From an uncultured Ligilactobacillus sp. (GTDB taxonomy: Bacteria; Bacillota; Bacilli; Lactobacillales; Lactobacillaceae), in NCBI GenBank assembly GCA_934215475.1, contig CAKPZY010000007.1, positions 1 through 57,496 on the forward strand: a DNA stretch of 57,496 nucleotides, read 5' to 3'. This document shows positions 8,670 through 18,547 of the stretch, one piece after another. The position numbers and the translations under genes are program-made. Position 1 is the stretch's first letter. Each line of letters begins with the position of its first letter. The notes under the pieces are model-generated. The model did not search any database. It was not told the origin of the DNA and was given only the letters and a program-made list of their open reading frames with translations.

Positions 8670-9308
8670 TTAGTACCAGCCGTGCTGTTTCCAGAAACTA
8701 GCAGCATTGGTCCAAGAGCCATAACGACCATTAACATACTGATCAGCTACCCGGTCTTGGTTAGCGTTTGAATAGTCCCCACCCAAATATGATGAGTCCA
8801 ATTGGTAACGTCCAACGAAACGGCCGTTACGGGCACTATATGAGTTGCCAGATTCTAAACCGCCAATATAATTCTTGGCTGCGGCATCTGAACCAGTAAC
8901 TGTATTTGTATTTTGAACAGGTGCTTTTTTCGCAGGTGCAGGCGCCTGAGCCTTTTGAACTGGTGCTTTAACCTGAGTTTTTTGAGCAACGTAATGAGCT
9001 GCAGCAGGTTGAGCGGGTTGAGCCGCGCGAACGGGTTGAGCAGCCTGTTTAACAGGTGCTGCGGTTTGTGCTTGGTTCTGGCCATTTGATCCATTGACTT
9101 CCAAAGTTTGTCCTGGGTAGATCAAATTGATGTTGCTCATTGAATTAGCAGCTTTGATCGCATCGATCGTCGTTTTGTGTGCTTGAGCGATCCCTGACAC
9201 CGTATCGCCAGGTTTAACTGTAACTGAATCAGCATTAGCTGCAATGGTTGAAAAACCAAACAAACCTGCAGCTGCAGAAACTGTGAGTAATGTGTGCTTT
9301 AAATTCAT
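8670..9308 (-). CDS. Secreted LysM protein with Apf-type C-terminal domain
   Basis: Cell-wall protein of the aggregation-promoting-factor type. A signal peptide occupies residues 1-26 (cleavage near ANA-DS). One LysM domain follows (about 27-72: PGDTVSGIAQ ... IYPGQTLEV), then an Ala/Gln/Pro/Lys linker (about 75-140). The C-terminal Apf domain (about 148-212) has the family pattern GLESGNSYSARNGRFVGRYQ ... ASFWKQHGWY. In lactobacilli such proteins bind the wall non-covalently and affect aggregation, cell shape and host contact; whether this domain cleaves peptidoglycan is not established. The ATG is preceded by AGGAG at 13 bp. It stands alone with a long upstream region. Confidence 0.9.
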   Translation of the reverse strand: MNLKHTLLTVSAAAGLFGFSTIAANADSVTVKPGDTVSGIAQAHKTTIDAIKAANSMSNINLIYPGQTLEVNGSNGQNQAQTAAPVKQAAQPVRAAQPAQPAAAHYVAQKTQVKAPVQKAQAPAPAKKAPVQNTNTVTGSDAAAKNYIGGLESGNSYSARNGRFVGRYQLDSSYLGGDYSNANQDRVADQYVNGRYGSWTNAASFWKQHGWY

Positions 9309-9520
9309 GAAAAATGTTTCACTCCTGTATATATTTTTCTAACCGCTAAAAACAAGCGGCTACAAGCTGGATAAATGTACCAACTTGTCTTACTTACAAT
9401 GTTTCAGCTCTCCTTTTGAGCCGACGCTCACTAGTATATGTGGCTAGTGTTGCATTTGCCTTACATGTCTATTACATAAATCACCAATATCTGTATTGTT
9501 GTCTTTGTTTAGTAATATTA

Positions 9521-9537
9521 TGTAATATTAATGAAAC
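9521..9537 (+). promoter_or_regulatory. Candidate WalR box (one mismatch)
   Basis: TGTAAT-N5-TGAAAC fits the WalR consensus TGTWAH-N5-TGTWAH with one mismatch. It is about 215 bp upstream of the Apf-type wall gene. Confidence 0.3.
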
Positions 9538-9725
9538 AAAATGACCGCAACTAGCACCGAGTGAACCCCAACATAAAAACACTACAAGCCGTTAGATATT
9601 CACATGACAAAAATAGTATCAAAGTTTGAAAGTAATGAAAATTTTTTTGAAAAAAAAGAATCTTTTTTCGAAATCGGGCTAAAAGTTCTAAATCTGAAAA
9701 AGATTCAACTGATTTACCCAGGTTT

Positions 9726-9742
9726 TGTAATTTACTTGTAAT
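9726..9742 (+). promoter_or_regulatory. Candidate WalR box (perfect match)
   Basis: TGTAAT-TTACT-TGTAAT fits the WalR direct-repeat consensus exactly, with a further half site TGTAAA at 9755-9760. WalRK controls cell-wall hydrolase genes in Firmicutes, and the nearest downstream gene on the minus strand is the Apf/LysM protein. Confidence 0.4.
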
Positions 9743-9839
9743 TTATTAGTTTATTGTAAACTAACTTGAGTTTTCGTTGACCTAACAGGATTCATCGCAA
9801 GATCAACGTCTTTTTTCAACTCTAACATTTCTTATTATT

Positions 9840-9890
9840 CAAAAAATCAGCCGATTTCCCAAAAAATCATGGAAAGGGGCTGATTTTGTT
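9840..9890 (-). terminator. Nitroreductase terminator
   Basis: An 11-bp perfect inverted repeat (AAAATCAGCC with GGCTGATTTT plus one) flanks a 30-nt loop. On the minus strand it ends in GGCTGATTTTTTG. It lies about 80 bp past the nitroreductase stop codon and could act in both directions. Confidence 0.7.
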
Positions 9891-9969
9891 TAGTTGGCTT
9901 AGCGAAACAATATTAGACGCTAAAATTTAGTATATGCGCAATTAACTTACGCAAAAAAGAATGTCTATT

Positions 9970-10482
9970 TTACTTCAGAAAATTTTGTTCTACAGAATGA
10001 CGGCCCTTTTCTGGCTTGTTGGCAACTTGTTTACCATAACCGACTGCCAAGGAAATACATGGGACAAAATCAGTTGGAACGCCTATTTCTTTTAATAATT
10101 CCGAGTCACTGACCAACGGTACTAAGGCACCTAAGATAACACAAGTAGATAAAGCTTGATCTGTGGCTGCCAGGGCCATATTTTCAACCATTGCGCCCGT
10201 TGCGATTGCTTCAGTAGTTCCTATGCCGCCATTTCCTTGCTTGGCAGAAATTATGATGACTGCCGCCGCTCCGTAATACGGATGACCACCAGTCTTAGCT
10301 TCAATTTTTTGAATGACGCTTTGGCTGGTGATCGTCGTAAAGTGAAATTTTTCGTATTCCCCCATTCCAGCAGGAGCATCTTCACCGGCTGCTAAAATAT
10401 TTTGAAGTGCCTGAGTAGAGACCTCTTTAGAAGAATAACTTCTGGTAGCATGACGCGAATAAAGAGTTTTTTCAAATTCCAT
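9970..10482 (-). CDS. Nitroreductase-family FMN oxidoreductase
   Basis: An oxygen-insensitive nitroreductase-like flavoprotein of 170 residues. The N-terminal SRHATRSYSS (FMN-phosphate-binding Arg/Ser region) and the C-terminal AVGYG-K motif before a polar tail are typical. Such proteins use NAD(P)H to reduce nitro compounds, quinones or flavins, and the substrate cannot be told from sequence. The ATG at 10482 follows AAAGGA by 9 bp; the 12-codon upstream extension has no support. A TATAAT -10 lies near 10525. Confidence 0.88.
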   Translation of the reverse strand: MEFEKTLYSRHATRSYSSKEVSTQALQNILAAGEDAPAGMGEYEKFHFTTITSQSVIQKIEAKTGGHPYYGAAAVIIISAKQGNGGIGTTEAIATGAMVENMALAATDQALSTCVILGALVPLVSDSELLKEIGVPTDFVPCISLAVGYGKQVANKPEKGRHSVEQNFLK

Positions 10483-10685
10483 AAAAACTGTCCTTTCTAT
10501 AGTAAGAATTAGTTTCACGATTATTATATCTCACTCAAAAAATAAGTGACACTCATATTCTAAGAATAGTTCCACACAAAATTATTTGAGGCAATAATTC
10601 GTGAAAAGCATAAGCAGATTATTTTTGAAAAATATTTGAAATGTATATAATATTCACATACATATTTTGAAAGAGGTGTAAATGT

Positions 10686-11090
10686 ATGTTAAAAGAATTC
10701 AAAGAGTTCATTACACGCGGAAATGTGCTGGACTTGGCAGTTGGTGTCATCATTGGGAGCGCCTTTACTGCCATCGTTAATTCCTTAGTTACAAACTTGA
10801 TCAACCCTCTGATTGGCATTTTCATGGGCGGAATCGATTTTTCGGATTGGGTATTCAAGGTTGGCGGCGCTACTTTTCGCTTCGGCTCCTTCATAAATTC
10901 GATCATCAGTTTCCTGATCATCGCGTTTATCGTCTTCTTGATCGTCAAGGGTGTCAACAAACTTTATCCTAAAAAGGAGGAAGTTACTGGTGTTTCACCT
11001 GAGATCCAATTACTTACGGATATTCGTGATGCTGTTGCCCCAGACAAAGCACCAACGGAAAATGAAGACGAAGATCCTGAAGATAAATGA
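10686..11090 (+). CDS. mscL: Large-conductance mechanosensitive channel
   Basis: Inner-membrane channel releasing solutes under hypo-osmotic shock. The first 25 residues carry the MscL signature (KEFKEFITRGNVLDLAVGVI). The first pore helix spans about 15-45 and the second about 68-92. A cytoplasmic helix and a very acidic tail (ENEDEDPEDK) follow. At 134 residues it has family length. AGAGGTG precedes the ATG, and a TATAAT -10 is at 10646-10651. Confidence 0.96.
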   Translation: MLKEFKEFITRGNVLDLAVGVIIGSAFTAIVNSLVTNLINPLIGIFMGGIDFSDWVFKVGGATFRFGSFINSIISFLIIAFIVFLIVKGVNKLYPKKEEVTGVSPEIQLLTDIRDAVAPDKAPTENEDEDPEDK

Positions 11091-11123
11091 GCATTCATTT
11101 GACTGATCGTAATATAGATCGAT

Positions 11124-11162
11124 AAAAAAGGTTCCGGCTAAATTTTAGTCGGGACCTTTTTA
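11124..11162. terminator. Bidirectional terminator between mscL and guaB
   Basis: Long inverted repeat AAAAAGGTTCCGGCTAAA/TTTAGTCGGGACCTTTTT with T runs on both strands, between the converging ends of mscL and guaB. Confidence 0.88.
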
Positions 11163-11182
11163 ATGACAGAATGTCTGTAATC

Positions 11183-12703
<1,521 letters not shown>

Positions 12704-12747
12704 TTAGAAAAAAACTATGCCTCAGTGTATATTTTTTATTGCTATAT

Positions 12748-12776
12748 AATTTACAAGAAAATGCTTACGTTTGCAA
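12748..12776 (-). promoter_or_regulatory. guaB promoter
   Basis: Minus-strand TTGCAA (12771-12776), a 17-bp spacer and TAAATT (12748-12753), about 75 bp upstream of guaB. The remainder of 12671-13008 is AT-rich; I see no purine riboswitch or other gene in it. Confidence 0.5.
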
Positions 12777-13008
12777 GTTTTCTTAGATTTTCCTCATAAA
12801 AAAATTAACAATTTCTGGTATTTTTATAAAAGATTTCGTTTTCCAACAACTTTTTTGACTCATTGTGAGAAAAATGTTCAGCTATTTATGCCACCACTCC
12901 TAATAGATAACTATATCTTTGAAAAAATTTAGTATGAAAGCGGTCATTTTAGAGTGCGCTTGCCCACCCGTCCAGTAAGGTACCAGTACGATGAGCAATC
13001 ACGTATTT

Positions 13009-13434
13009 TTATTCTTTAAACTCTATATTCTCCAAATTATTATTCATCAACCATTCCAAAACTGGACGACTAGCAGGCAACCAGTCCAAATTTTCAAGTT
13101 GCTGCGGTGTTCCCCACCTTAATTCAGTATGAGCTACCGGTTGGAATTTATTGCTGCACACATGAGCGCAGAAAAAATTAATATGAATATATGCATAGCT
13201 ATATTCGTAATCTGTCGGGACTGGTATCACCGGACCCAAGCTGATATTCACGCCAAGCTCTTCTTTTATTTCCCGTTCCAATGCGTTTTGCAGCGTTTCC
13301 CCCGGTTCGACTTTTCCACCAGGAAACTCATAGTATCCTCCGCCGACCCGAGACTTTTGCCGCCTGCCGGCTAAGACATTTTTACCGGAGAGCAACACGG
13401 CTGCTACTACATTTTGTTGTGGCTTGTCCTGCAT
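13009..13434 (-). CDS. Nudix hydrolase, MutT-like
   Basis: A 141-residue nucleoside-triphosphate pyrophosphohydrolase. The Nudix box is intact at about 40-62 (GGKVEPGETLQNALEREIKE followed by ELGV), with all catalytic Glu residues. The preceding VVAAVLLSGKNVLAGRRQ and the later ELRWGTPQQLENLDWLPA match the MutT/8-oxo-dGTP and CTP pyrophosphohydrolase group, so nucleotide-pool sanitation is likely. GAGGTG precedes the ATG. No operon partner is seen. Confidence 0.88.
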   Translation of the reverse strand: MQDKPQQNVVAAVLLSGKNVLAGRRQKSRVGGGYYEFPGGKVEPGETLQNALEREIKEELGVNISLGPVIPVPTDYEYSYAYIHINFFCAHVCSNKFQPVAHTELRWGTPQQLENLDWLPASRPVLEWLMNNNLENIEFKE

Positions 13435-13598
13435 TTTACACCTCTTTTCTCAAATTTATCGGTTCAAGTTTTTGATTACATCCACTTTTACAAGAAGTGG
13501 AAAAATATACAACTTTTTCCTTTCTTTTTTGTCTAAAAATGCTTATTATCAGATTAAATCATAAATTTGTTTAAAATGCTAGAAACGGAGGGATTACT

Positions 13599-14045
13599 AT
13601 GACTAAGGAACGTACACTAATATTGATCAAACCAGACGGTGTCAAGGGCCGTCATGTGGGACAGATCATCACCCGAATCGAAAACAAAGGATACGATATT
13701 GAAGGACTCAAAATTACCACCGCCTCTGTCGAGCAGTTAAAGAAACATTACATCGAAAAAATAAACAAACCATATTTTTCTGAAATTGAATCTTACATGC
13801 TGGAAGGACCAATTGTCGCGATCATAGTTAGCGGAACACGGGTCATCAAGGGGATGCATACACAGGCTGGTGAAACCAATCCTAATCAAGCAGCTCCCGG
13901 CACGATTCGTGGAGACTTTGGCCGCCTATTTGAAGATGGTATTCTGCGAAACGTTGTGCACAGTTCAGATAATCCGCAAAACGCGGAAGCTGAAATCAAG
14001 ATCTGGTTTCCCGAATTGTCCAAAACAAGAGAAAAGGTCCATTAA
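13599..14045 (+). CDS. ndk: Nucleoside diphosphate kinase
   Basis: Transfers the gamma-phosphate between NTPs and NDPs through a phospho-His. The N-terminal ERTLILIKPDGVKG, the PGTIRGDFG loop and the catalytic His in NVVHSSD (around residue 116) are all present. At 148 residues the length is normal. CGGAGGG lies 6 bp before the ATG. The adjacent guaB and Nudix genes also act on nucleotides, though they are on the other strand. Confidence 0.96.
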   Translation: MTKERTLILIKPDGVKGRHVGQIITRIENKGYDIEGLKITTASVEQLKKHYIEKINKPYFSEIESYMLEGPIVAIIVSGTRVIKGMHTQAGETNPNQAAPGTIRGDFGRLFEDGILRNVVHSSDNPQNAEAEIKIWFPELSKTREKVH

Positions 14046-14078
14046 TATAGACTTTTTGTCATTATTTTTAATCAAAAA

Positions 14079-14123
14079 AGGTGCTGTCTCTGCCGTAAGG
14101 ACGGATGAGAAGCATCTTTTTTA
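14079..14123 (+). terminator. ndk terminator
   Basis: Stem GGTGCT/AGCATC (one G-T pair) with an inner GTC/CGG-type helix, followed by TTTTTT on the plus strand. The A run on the left would give a T run on the minus strand, so it may also serve the converging amidase. Confidence 0.65.
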
Positions 14124-14133
14124 TGAACATGCC

Positions 14134-15624
14134 CTACAGATCTTCATATGCCTGGGCAAAATTAAGTACTTCCTGGTCAGCACCATAACTTCCCACTAGC
14201 TGCATACCGATTGGCTTAGGACACTCACTATACTTGCAAGGTATCGAAATCGCGGGATATCCCAGAACATTAAAGATGCCTAGATTGGCATCCATCCCCA
14301 TCGAACCAGTAAGTTGTTCTTCAAAATTATTAGGATCAGTCGGTAAACTAACCGCCGTAAAGGGAGTACTAGGCAAAGCTAGAATATCGAATCTTTCAAA
14401 TAGTTGCGCAAACTTTTTTTTAAGACTGATCAACAAATTTTGTGCGCGTCCATAATAATCGATTGGTGAATGATCAGCCAACATCCCACTATACAGAATG
14501 GCCTGAACTATAGGCGGCAGATCTTTGTAATTTTCTGGACGTAATTTCCTAGTCAATTCTTCACTTAAATCAATCGGATAGTATTTTCCCGTTCCGGCGC
14601 TAGACCCGCCGCTTTTGATGAGTTGTCGATATGTAGAAATTGAATTAATTGTATCAGCCACAGTTCTGCCTTCATCAAACTCTGGAATTGATATTTCTTC
14701 TATTTGAATGCCCAGATCGGTAAATAATTGAATATTTGCACGTACTGCTTGGTCCACCACTCTTTCCGAGTGTTCAAGTCCAAAGCCTTCATTGACAACG
14801 CCGATCTTTTTACCTCGCAAATCTGTCGAGAGGTCGTGTGAAAAATGAAATATTTGCTGCATTTCATTTTGCCTGCTATCCAATCCATCAGCGCCTGCAA
14901 GAACATCCATCGCTAAAATAATAGTTTTCATATCACGTGACATCGGGCCAACATGATCAAGGAGCTGGTCCACTGAAGCGATACCAGTATATGGTATCAA
15001 TCCACGCGAAGGCTTAAAGCCATAGATCCCGCACCACGATGCTGGTATCCGGATCGAACCTGTTTGATCACAACCAAGAGCAAGGTCAACCTCTCCGCTT
15101 GCCACCAAAGCCGCAGACCCACTGGATGAACCGCCTGCAGATCTGCCTGGTACGCGAGGATTTTTTACTGGGCCAGTATCCGCTGTGAAACTGCCGCCAG
15201 CTACAAATAGGTTCTCGCTGACTGCCTTCCCGCATATTTGAGCACCTGCTTTTAATAAACGTGTGATCACCGTTGCATCGGCACTTGGTTTATAACCCTC
15301 TAGCAAATCAGCCCCGATCTGCATTGGTACATCAGCAACCGCAATGTTATCCTTGACTGCCACTTTTTTGCCTAATAATGGCCCCTGTGCAGCATGTTCG
15401 ATCTGGGTTTTAACGTACCAAGCATTACAATTATCTATAAATGGTCGCACTTGATAGCTTCTTTTAAAAGTTGACTTTTCTGTAAGTTTAGGAGAATACT
15501 TGACCACATCGCGAAAAGCATCCAAAAATCCTTGATTCAGCACGCCCCAATACTTGTCTTGAATGTCGACTGGCAAATTGGCCTTTTGTATGTCTAATAA
15601 AAAGTCTTGTTTATTGAATCGCAT
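14134..15624 (-). CDS. Amidase-signature family hydrolase
   Basis: A cytoplasmic amidase of 496 residues. The Ser-Ser-Lys triad is visible: K91 in VAVKDNI, the cis-Ser within GGSSSGS (166-170) and the nucleophile S190 in CDQTGSIRIP. An N-terminal helical extension of about 80 residues precedes the core, unlike GatA. It has no GatB/GatC neighbour, so it is more likely a catabolic amidase than a transamidosome subunit; the substrate is unknown. The ribosome binding site is weak (AAAGACAGTGG). It converges on ndk. Confidence 0.88.
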   Translation of the reverse strand: MRFNKQDFLLDIQKANLPVDIQDKYWGVLNQGFLDAFRDVVKYSPKLTEKSTFKRSYQVRPFIDNCNAWYVKTQIEHAAQGPLLGKKVAVKDNIAVADVPMQIGADLLEGYKPSADATVITRLLKAGAQICGKAVSENLFVAGGSFTADTGPVKNPRVPGRSAGGSSSGSAALVASGEVDLALGCDQTGSIRIPASWCGIYGFKPSRGLIPYTGIASVDQLLDHVGPMSRDMKTIILAMDVLAGADGLDSRQNEMQQIFHFSHDLSTDLRGKKIGVVNEGFGLEHSERVVDQAVRANIQLFTDLGIQIEEISIPEFDEGRTVADTINSISTYRQLIKSGGSSAGTGKYYPIDLSEELTRKLRPENYKDLPPIVQAILYSGMLADHSPIDYYGRAQNLLISLKKKFAQLFERFDILALPSTPFTAVSLPTDPNNFEEQLTGSMGMDANLGIFNVLGYPAISIPCKYSECPKPIGMQLVGSYGADQEVLNFAQAYEDL

Positions 15625-15796
15625 TTCAAACCACTGTCTTTCGTATATTTATTCTAGATTATATCAAAAATAAGCTCATAAACTTGATATTGTACTTGTT
15701 GTCAGCTGACTGCCATTCAACTTAGTAGCACCCCTGCTGGAGGTCAGTGCATAATGCATCTGATCATATTTTTTATACCTAAACATATATTGAAGT

Positions 15797-15835
15797 TTAA
15801 AAAAGCAAAATATTCATTGCTAGAATACTTTGCTT
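15797..15835 (-). terminator. Alpha-galactosidase terminator
   Basis: Minus-strand inverted repeat AAGCAAAGTATTC/GAATATTTTGCTT (G-T pairs) with a 7-nt loop and a TTTTTT tail, just past the stop codon. Confidence 0.82.
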
Positions 15836-15844
15836 AGTTATTAC

Positions 15845-18058
15845 TTATTCAGTCGCCTTCAGTTCAAAAACTGTGCTGTCAAAATCGCCGCCATTTTTGA
15901 TCAAAGGATATATGCCGATCTTCATTAGTTCACTGCCATAAGCTGTATATTTACCATTTACACTGTATTTAGTATCCGGGGATAGTCCCACGAAATTCAG
16001 CATATGCAAAGGCATAGAGGCTTCAGAAAGGATATTAAAGTACATGGCCACGGCTGCTTTTTTGTCTGGAGAAACAAACATCCAGGCTGTTCTAGTCGTC
16101 CTGAAAGGATCTTGCAAGCGGTAAAAGCGACCAAATTGAATCAATTTGCGGTGCTTTTTATACCATTCGATCTGCTGTCTAACTTGTTGTTTTTGATTAT
16201 CCAGCAGATCAAGCGGATTTAGCTCGTACCCCAAATTACCGCTTTCTGCAACTAAACCGCGTGTCTTAAGGGGGGTTAGCCTCCCTGTCTGAGCATTAGG
16301 GACCGCCGAAACATGTGCTCCCATCGAAACTACTGGATACAAGAGACTAGTTCCATACTGGATCTTTAAGCGTGCGATCGCATCTGTATTGTCTGATGTC
16401 CACGTTTGAGGCATATAGTAAAGCATACCCGCGTCATAGCGGCCTCCTCCGCCCGAACAACTTTCAAAGAGGACCTCAGGATGCTTGTCAGTCAAATCAT
16501 CCAACAATTCATATAGGCCTAAGATATAGCGGTGTGAAACCTCGCCTTGTTCATCGGGAGAAAGCTGAGCATCATAAACCTCAGTCATATTTCTATTCAT
16601 GTCCCATTTTATATAATCAAGGTCTGCGTGTTCAATAATATATGATATTTTATCCGATAAATAATCGCGGACTTCTTTGCGGCCTAAATTGAGGACAAAC
16701 TGACTACGATCGATAGAACGTCTCTGCCCTGGAACTTCTAAGACCCAGTCAGAGTGTTGTTGATAAAGCTCCGACTCAACAGAGATCATTTCTGGTTCAA
16801 ACCACAAGCCAAATTTCATATTCAGTTTGTGGCAATAATCACTTAGTGGTTTCAAACCATTTGGAAGTTTTTTTCGATCAACGACCCAATCTCCTAAGGA
16901 ACTGTTAGCGGCGTTCCTATTGCCAAACCAGCCGTCATCAAGGACAAACATCTCTATCCCCAATTCATGTGAAGCAGAAATTATTTTCTGCAGCTGTTCT
17001 TCATTAAAGTTAAAATACGTTGCTTCCCAATTATTAAGCAGTGTCGGTCGTTCTTGTTTTGCATATGGGCTCTTCATCAAGTGATTAATAAATAGCTGAT
17101 GAAAGCTCTGTGACATAGCATTAAGCCCATGGTCACTATGCACTAAGACGGCTTCCGGGGACTGCAAAGATTTTCCAGGTCCCAACCACCATTCAAAACC
17201 CTGATCGTTGATCCCCATTTGGATCCTAACCTGGTTATAACCATCCATTTGAATCACAGATTTATGACTGCCGCTATAAATCAAACAAAACCCAAAGACC
17301 TCTCCCGAAAATTCACTGGCATGCCGATCTAGTAAAGCACAAAATGGGTTTTGAGTATGTCCAGAAGCTCCGCGTTTTGAATCCAGGATCTTGATCCCTG
17401 TGTTCAAGGGCTCGATCGTCACGTTTCTTTCTTGTGCATATCTTCCATTTAGCTGTAATAAATTCAACTCATTATCCGGAGAGTCTAAGCTAAATGAAAA
17501 TAAACGTTCAATTTGGACAGGCTGTTCACCAACATTTTCTACGCTGGCACTGCGGGTAATGACCGCGAGATCGCGAAAAATAGTATATTTTAAATACAGC
17601 TCAAGTTTGGCATCTGTTTCAACCAGCTTGATAGTCAGAGTCTGTGCTTCTTCTTCTTTGGCAAAAGTGGCAGGCAAGCCCTTTAAATGAGGTTTGCCAT
17701 TAGTTATAGTATATGAATCATACAAGAAATTGACAGTCCTTGACCCATTAGGAAATTGTACAACGATCCCTGGTTCACGGTAATCAGCACCACCAGAACC
17801 AGGAAATTCTTGCGGTAAAGTGCTTAAGGAAAAATCTCGCGTTAAAATGTTCTCAGGGCTGGGTGCAAAATGGCGCATTACACGAGGATATCGCCGTAAA
17901 TTGGAATAATGCGCGACTGCAGCACCATAATAATGGTGGGCCAAAATATCTTGGTCATCAACTCCTAAAATGTAACTAACTTGAGAATTATGCAAATGAA
18001 AAGTCAAAGGATCACTACTAACAGAAATTAGTTCTGATTTGTCGCTTTTTTTTGTCAC
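15845..18058 (-). CDS. Alpha-galactosidase, GH36
   Basis: Hydrolyses terminal alpha-1,6-galactose from raffinose-type sugars, melibiose and similar substrates. At 737 residues it has full GH36 length. An N-terminal beta-sandwich domain is followed by the TIM barrel. The nucleophile is D486 in YIKWDMNR, and the acid/base is D556 in WTSDNTDA. The SCSGGGGRYD loop sits just before the latter. No signal peptide is present, so it is probably intracellular. The start is GTG at 18058 with GGGGGG 6 bp upstream. It stands alone, with no transporter, galactose-pathway genes or regulator adjacent. Confidence 0.95.
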   Translation of the reverse strand: MTKKSDKSELISVSSDPLTFHLHNSQVSYILGVDDQDILAHHYYGAAVAHYSNLRRYPRVMRHFAPSPENILTRDFSLSTLPQEFPGSGGADYREPGIVVQFPNGSRTVNFLYDSYTITNGKPHLKGLPATFAKEEEAQTLTIKLVETDAKLELYLKYTIFRDLAVITRSASVENVGEQPVQIERLFSFSLDSPDNELNLLQLNGRYAQERNVTIEPLNTGIKILDSKRGASGHTQNPFCALLDRHASEFSGEVFGFCLIYSGSHKSVIQMDGYNQVRIQMGINDQGFEWWLGPGKSLQSPEAVLVHSDHGLNAMSQSFHQLFINHLMKSPYAKQERPTLLNNWEATYFNFNEEQLQKIISASHELGIEMFVLDDGWFGNRNAANSSLGDWVVDRKKLPNGLKPLSDYCHKLNMKFGLWFEPEMISVESELYQQHSDWVLEVPGQRRSIDRSQFVLNLGRKEVRDYLSDKISYIIEHADLDYIKWDMNRNMTEVYDAQLSPDEQGEVSHRYILGLYELLDDLTDKHPEVLFESCSGGGGRYDAGMLYYMPQTWTSDNTDAIARLKIQYGTSLLYPVVSMGAHVSAVPNAQTGRLTPLKTRGLVAESGNLGYELNPLDLLDNQKQQVRQQIEWYKKHRKLIQFGRFYRLQDPFRTTRTAWMFVSPDKKAAVAMYFNILSEASMPLHMLNFVGLSPDTKYSVNGKYTAYGSELMKIGIYPLIKNGGDFDSTVFELKATE

Positions 18059-18420
18059 AAAGATCCCCCCAAAAATAGCAGTGCGGCAAAGAGCAAAATA
18101 TGTTAAAAAATCAAACGTACTCAGGTTAACTAAACATAAATAACCTCATATCGTCTTGTGTTATTTGTTTGCAGCTTGTCATAACAGTGTCCAAACCTGC
18201 TTTACTCCCTATACCTAAAAGAAAAATTGAAAGCATTATTTGGAAGTATCTTATATTAACTTTTCGCAGATGGTCAATTATTTCGCTCATTTGATGCACT
18301 TGTTTACTCCTGAAGTTCGTCCTCTCATCCAAGCACAATCAATTTTCACAAAAAGAAACCGCTTTTTCTGAAAGCTCTTGAAAACATTTCCTAGTTTGCA
18401 TGTATATTCACAATTTTGTC
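18059..18420. other. Non-coding region between alpha-galactosidase and enolase
   Basis: A divergent intergenic region that should hold the alpha-galactosidase promoter. I could not identify a convincing one and I see no gene. A weak catabolite-element-like stretch near 18354-18369 has at least two mismatches. Confidence 0.4.
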
Positions 18421-18449
18421 TTGTTTTTCCCTATCAAAAACGATAAAAT
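18421..18449 (+). promoter_or_regulatory. Enolase promoter
   Basis: TTGTTT (18421-18426), a 17-bp spacer and TAAAAT (18444-18449), about 100 bp upstream of the enolase start. Confidence 0.6.
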
Positions 18450-18547
18450 AATGTAGGTGGATGAATGTCTGTAATTCATCAAAAAAATTTTTTCTGGACT
18501 AGTGAGACAACTTTTTTGTTTCACATGAAAGAGAGGAGCTTATTTAA

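Larger units (their letters stand above)
9309..9839. other. Long non-coding region upstream of the Apf gene
   Basis: No gene is supported here. The region is AT-rich and contains two candidate WalR boxes (separate entries). It also holds an inverted repeat CGTTGA/TCAACG near 9778-9808 followed on the plus strand by a T run. A long untranslated leader or distal regulatory region for the Apf gene is likely. Confidence 0.5.

Noticed and set aside
18126..18338. 70-codon frame upstream of the alpha-galactosidase
   Set aside because: No ribosome binding site and no family resemblance; it probably lies in the promoter region.
18354..18369. Catabolite-responsive (cre) element upstream of the alpha-galactosidase
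   Set aside because: AGAAACCGCTTTTTCT has the central CCGC but misses at least two conserved positions of the consensus, so I do not call it.
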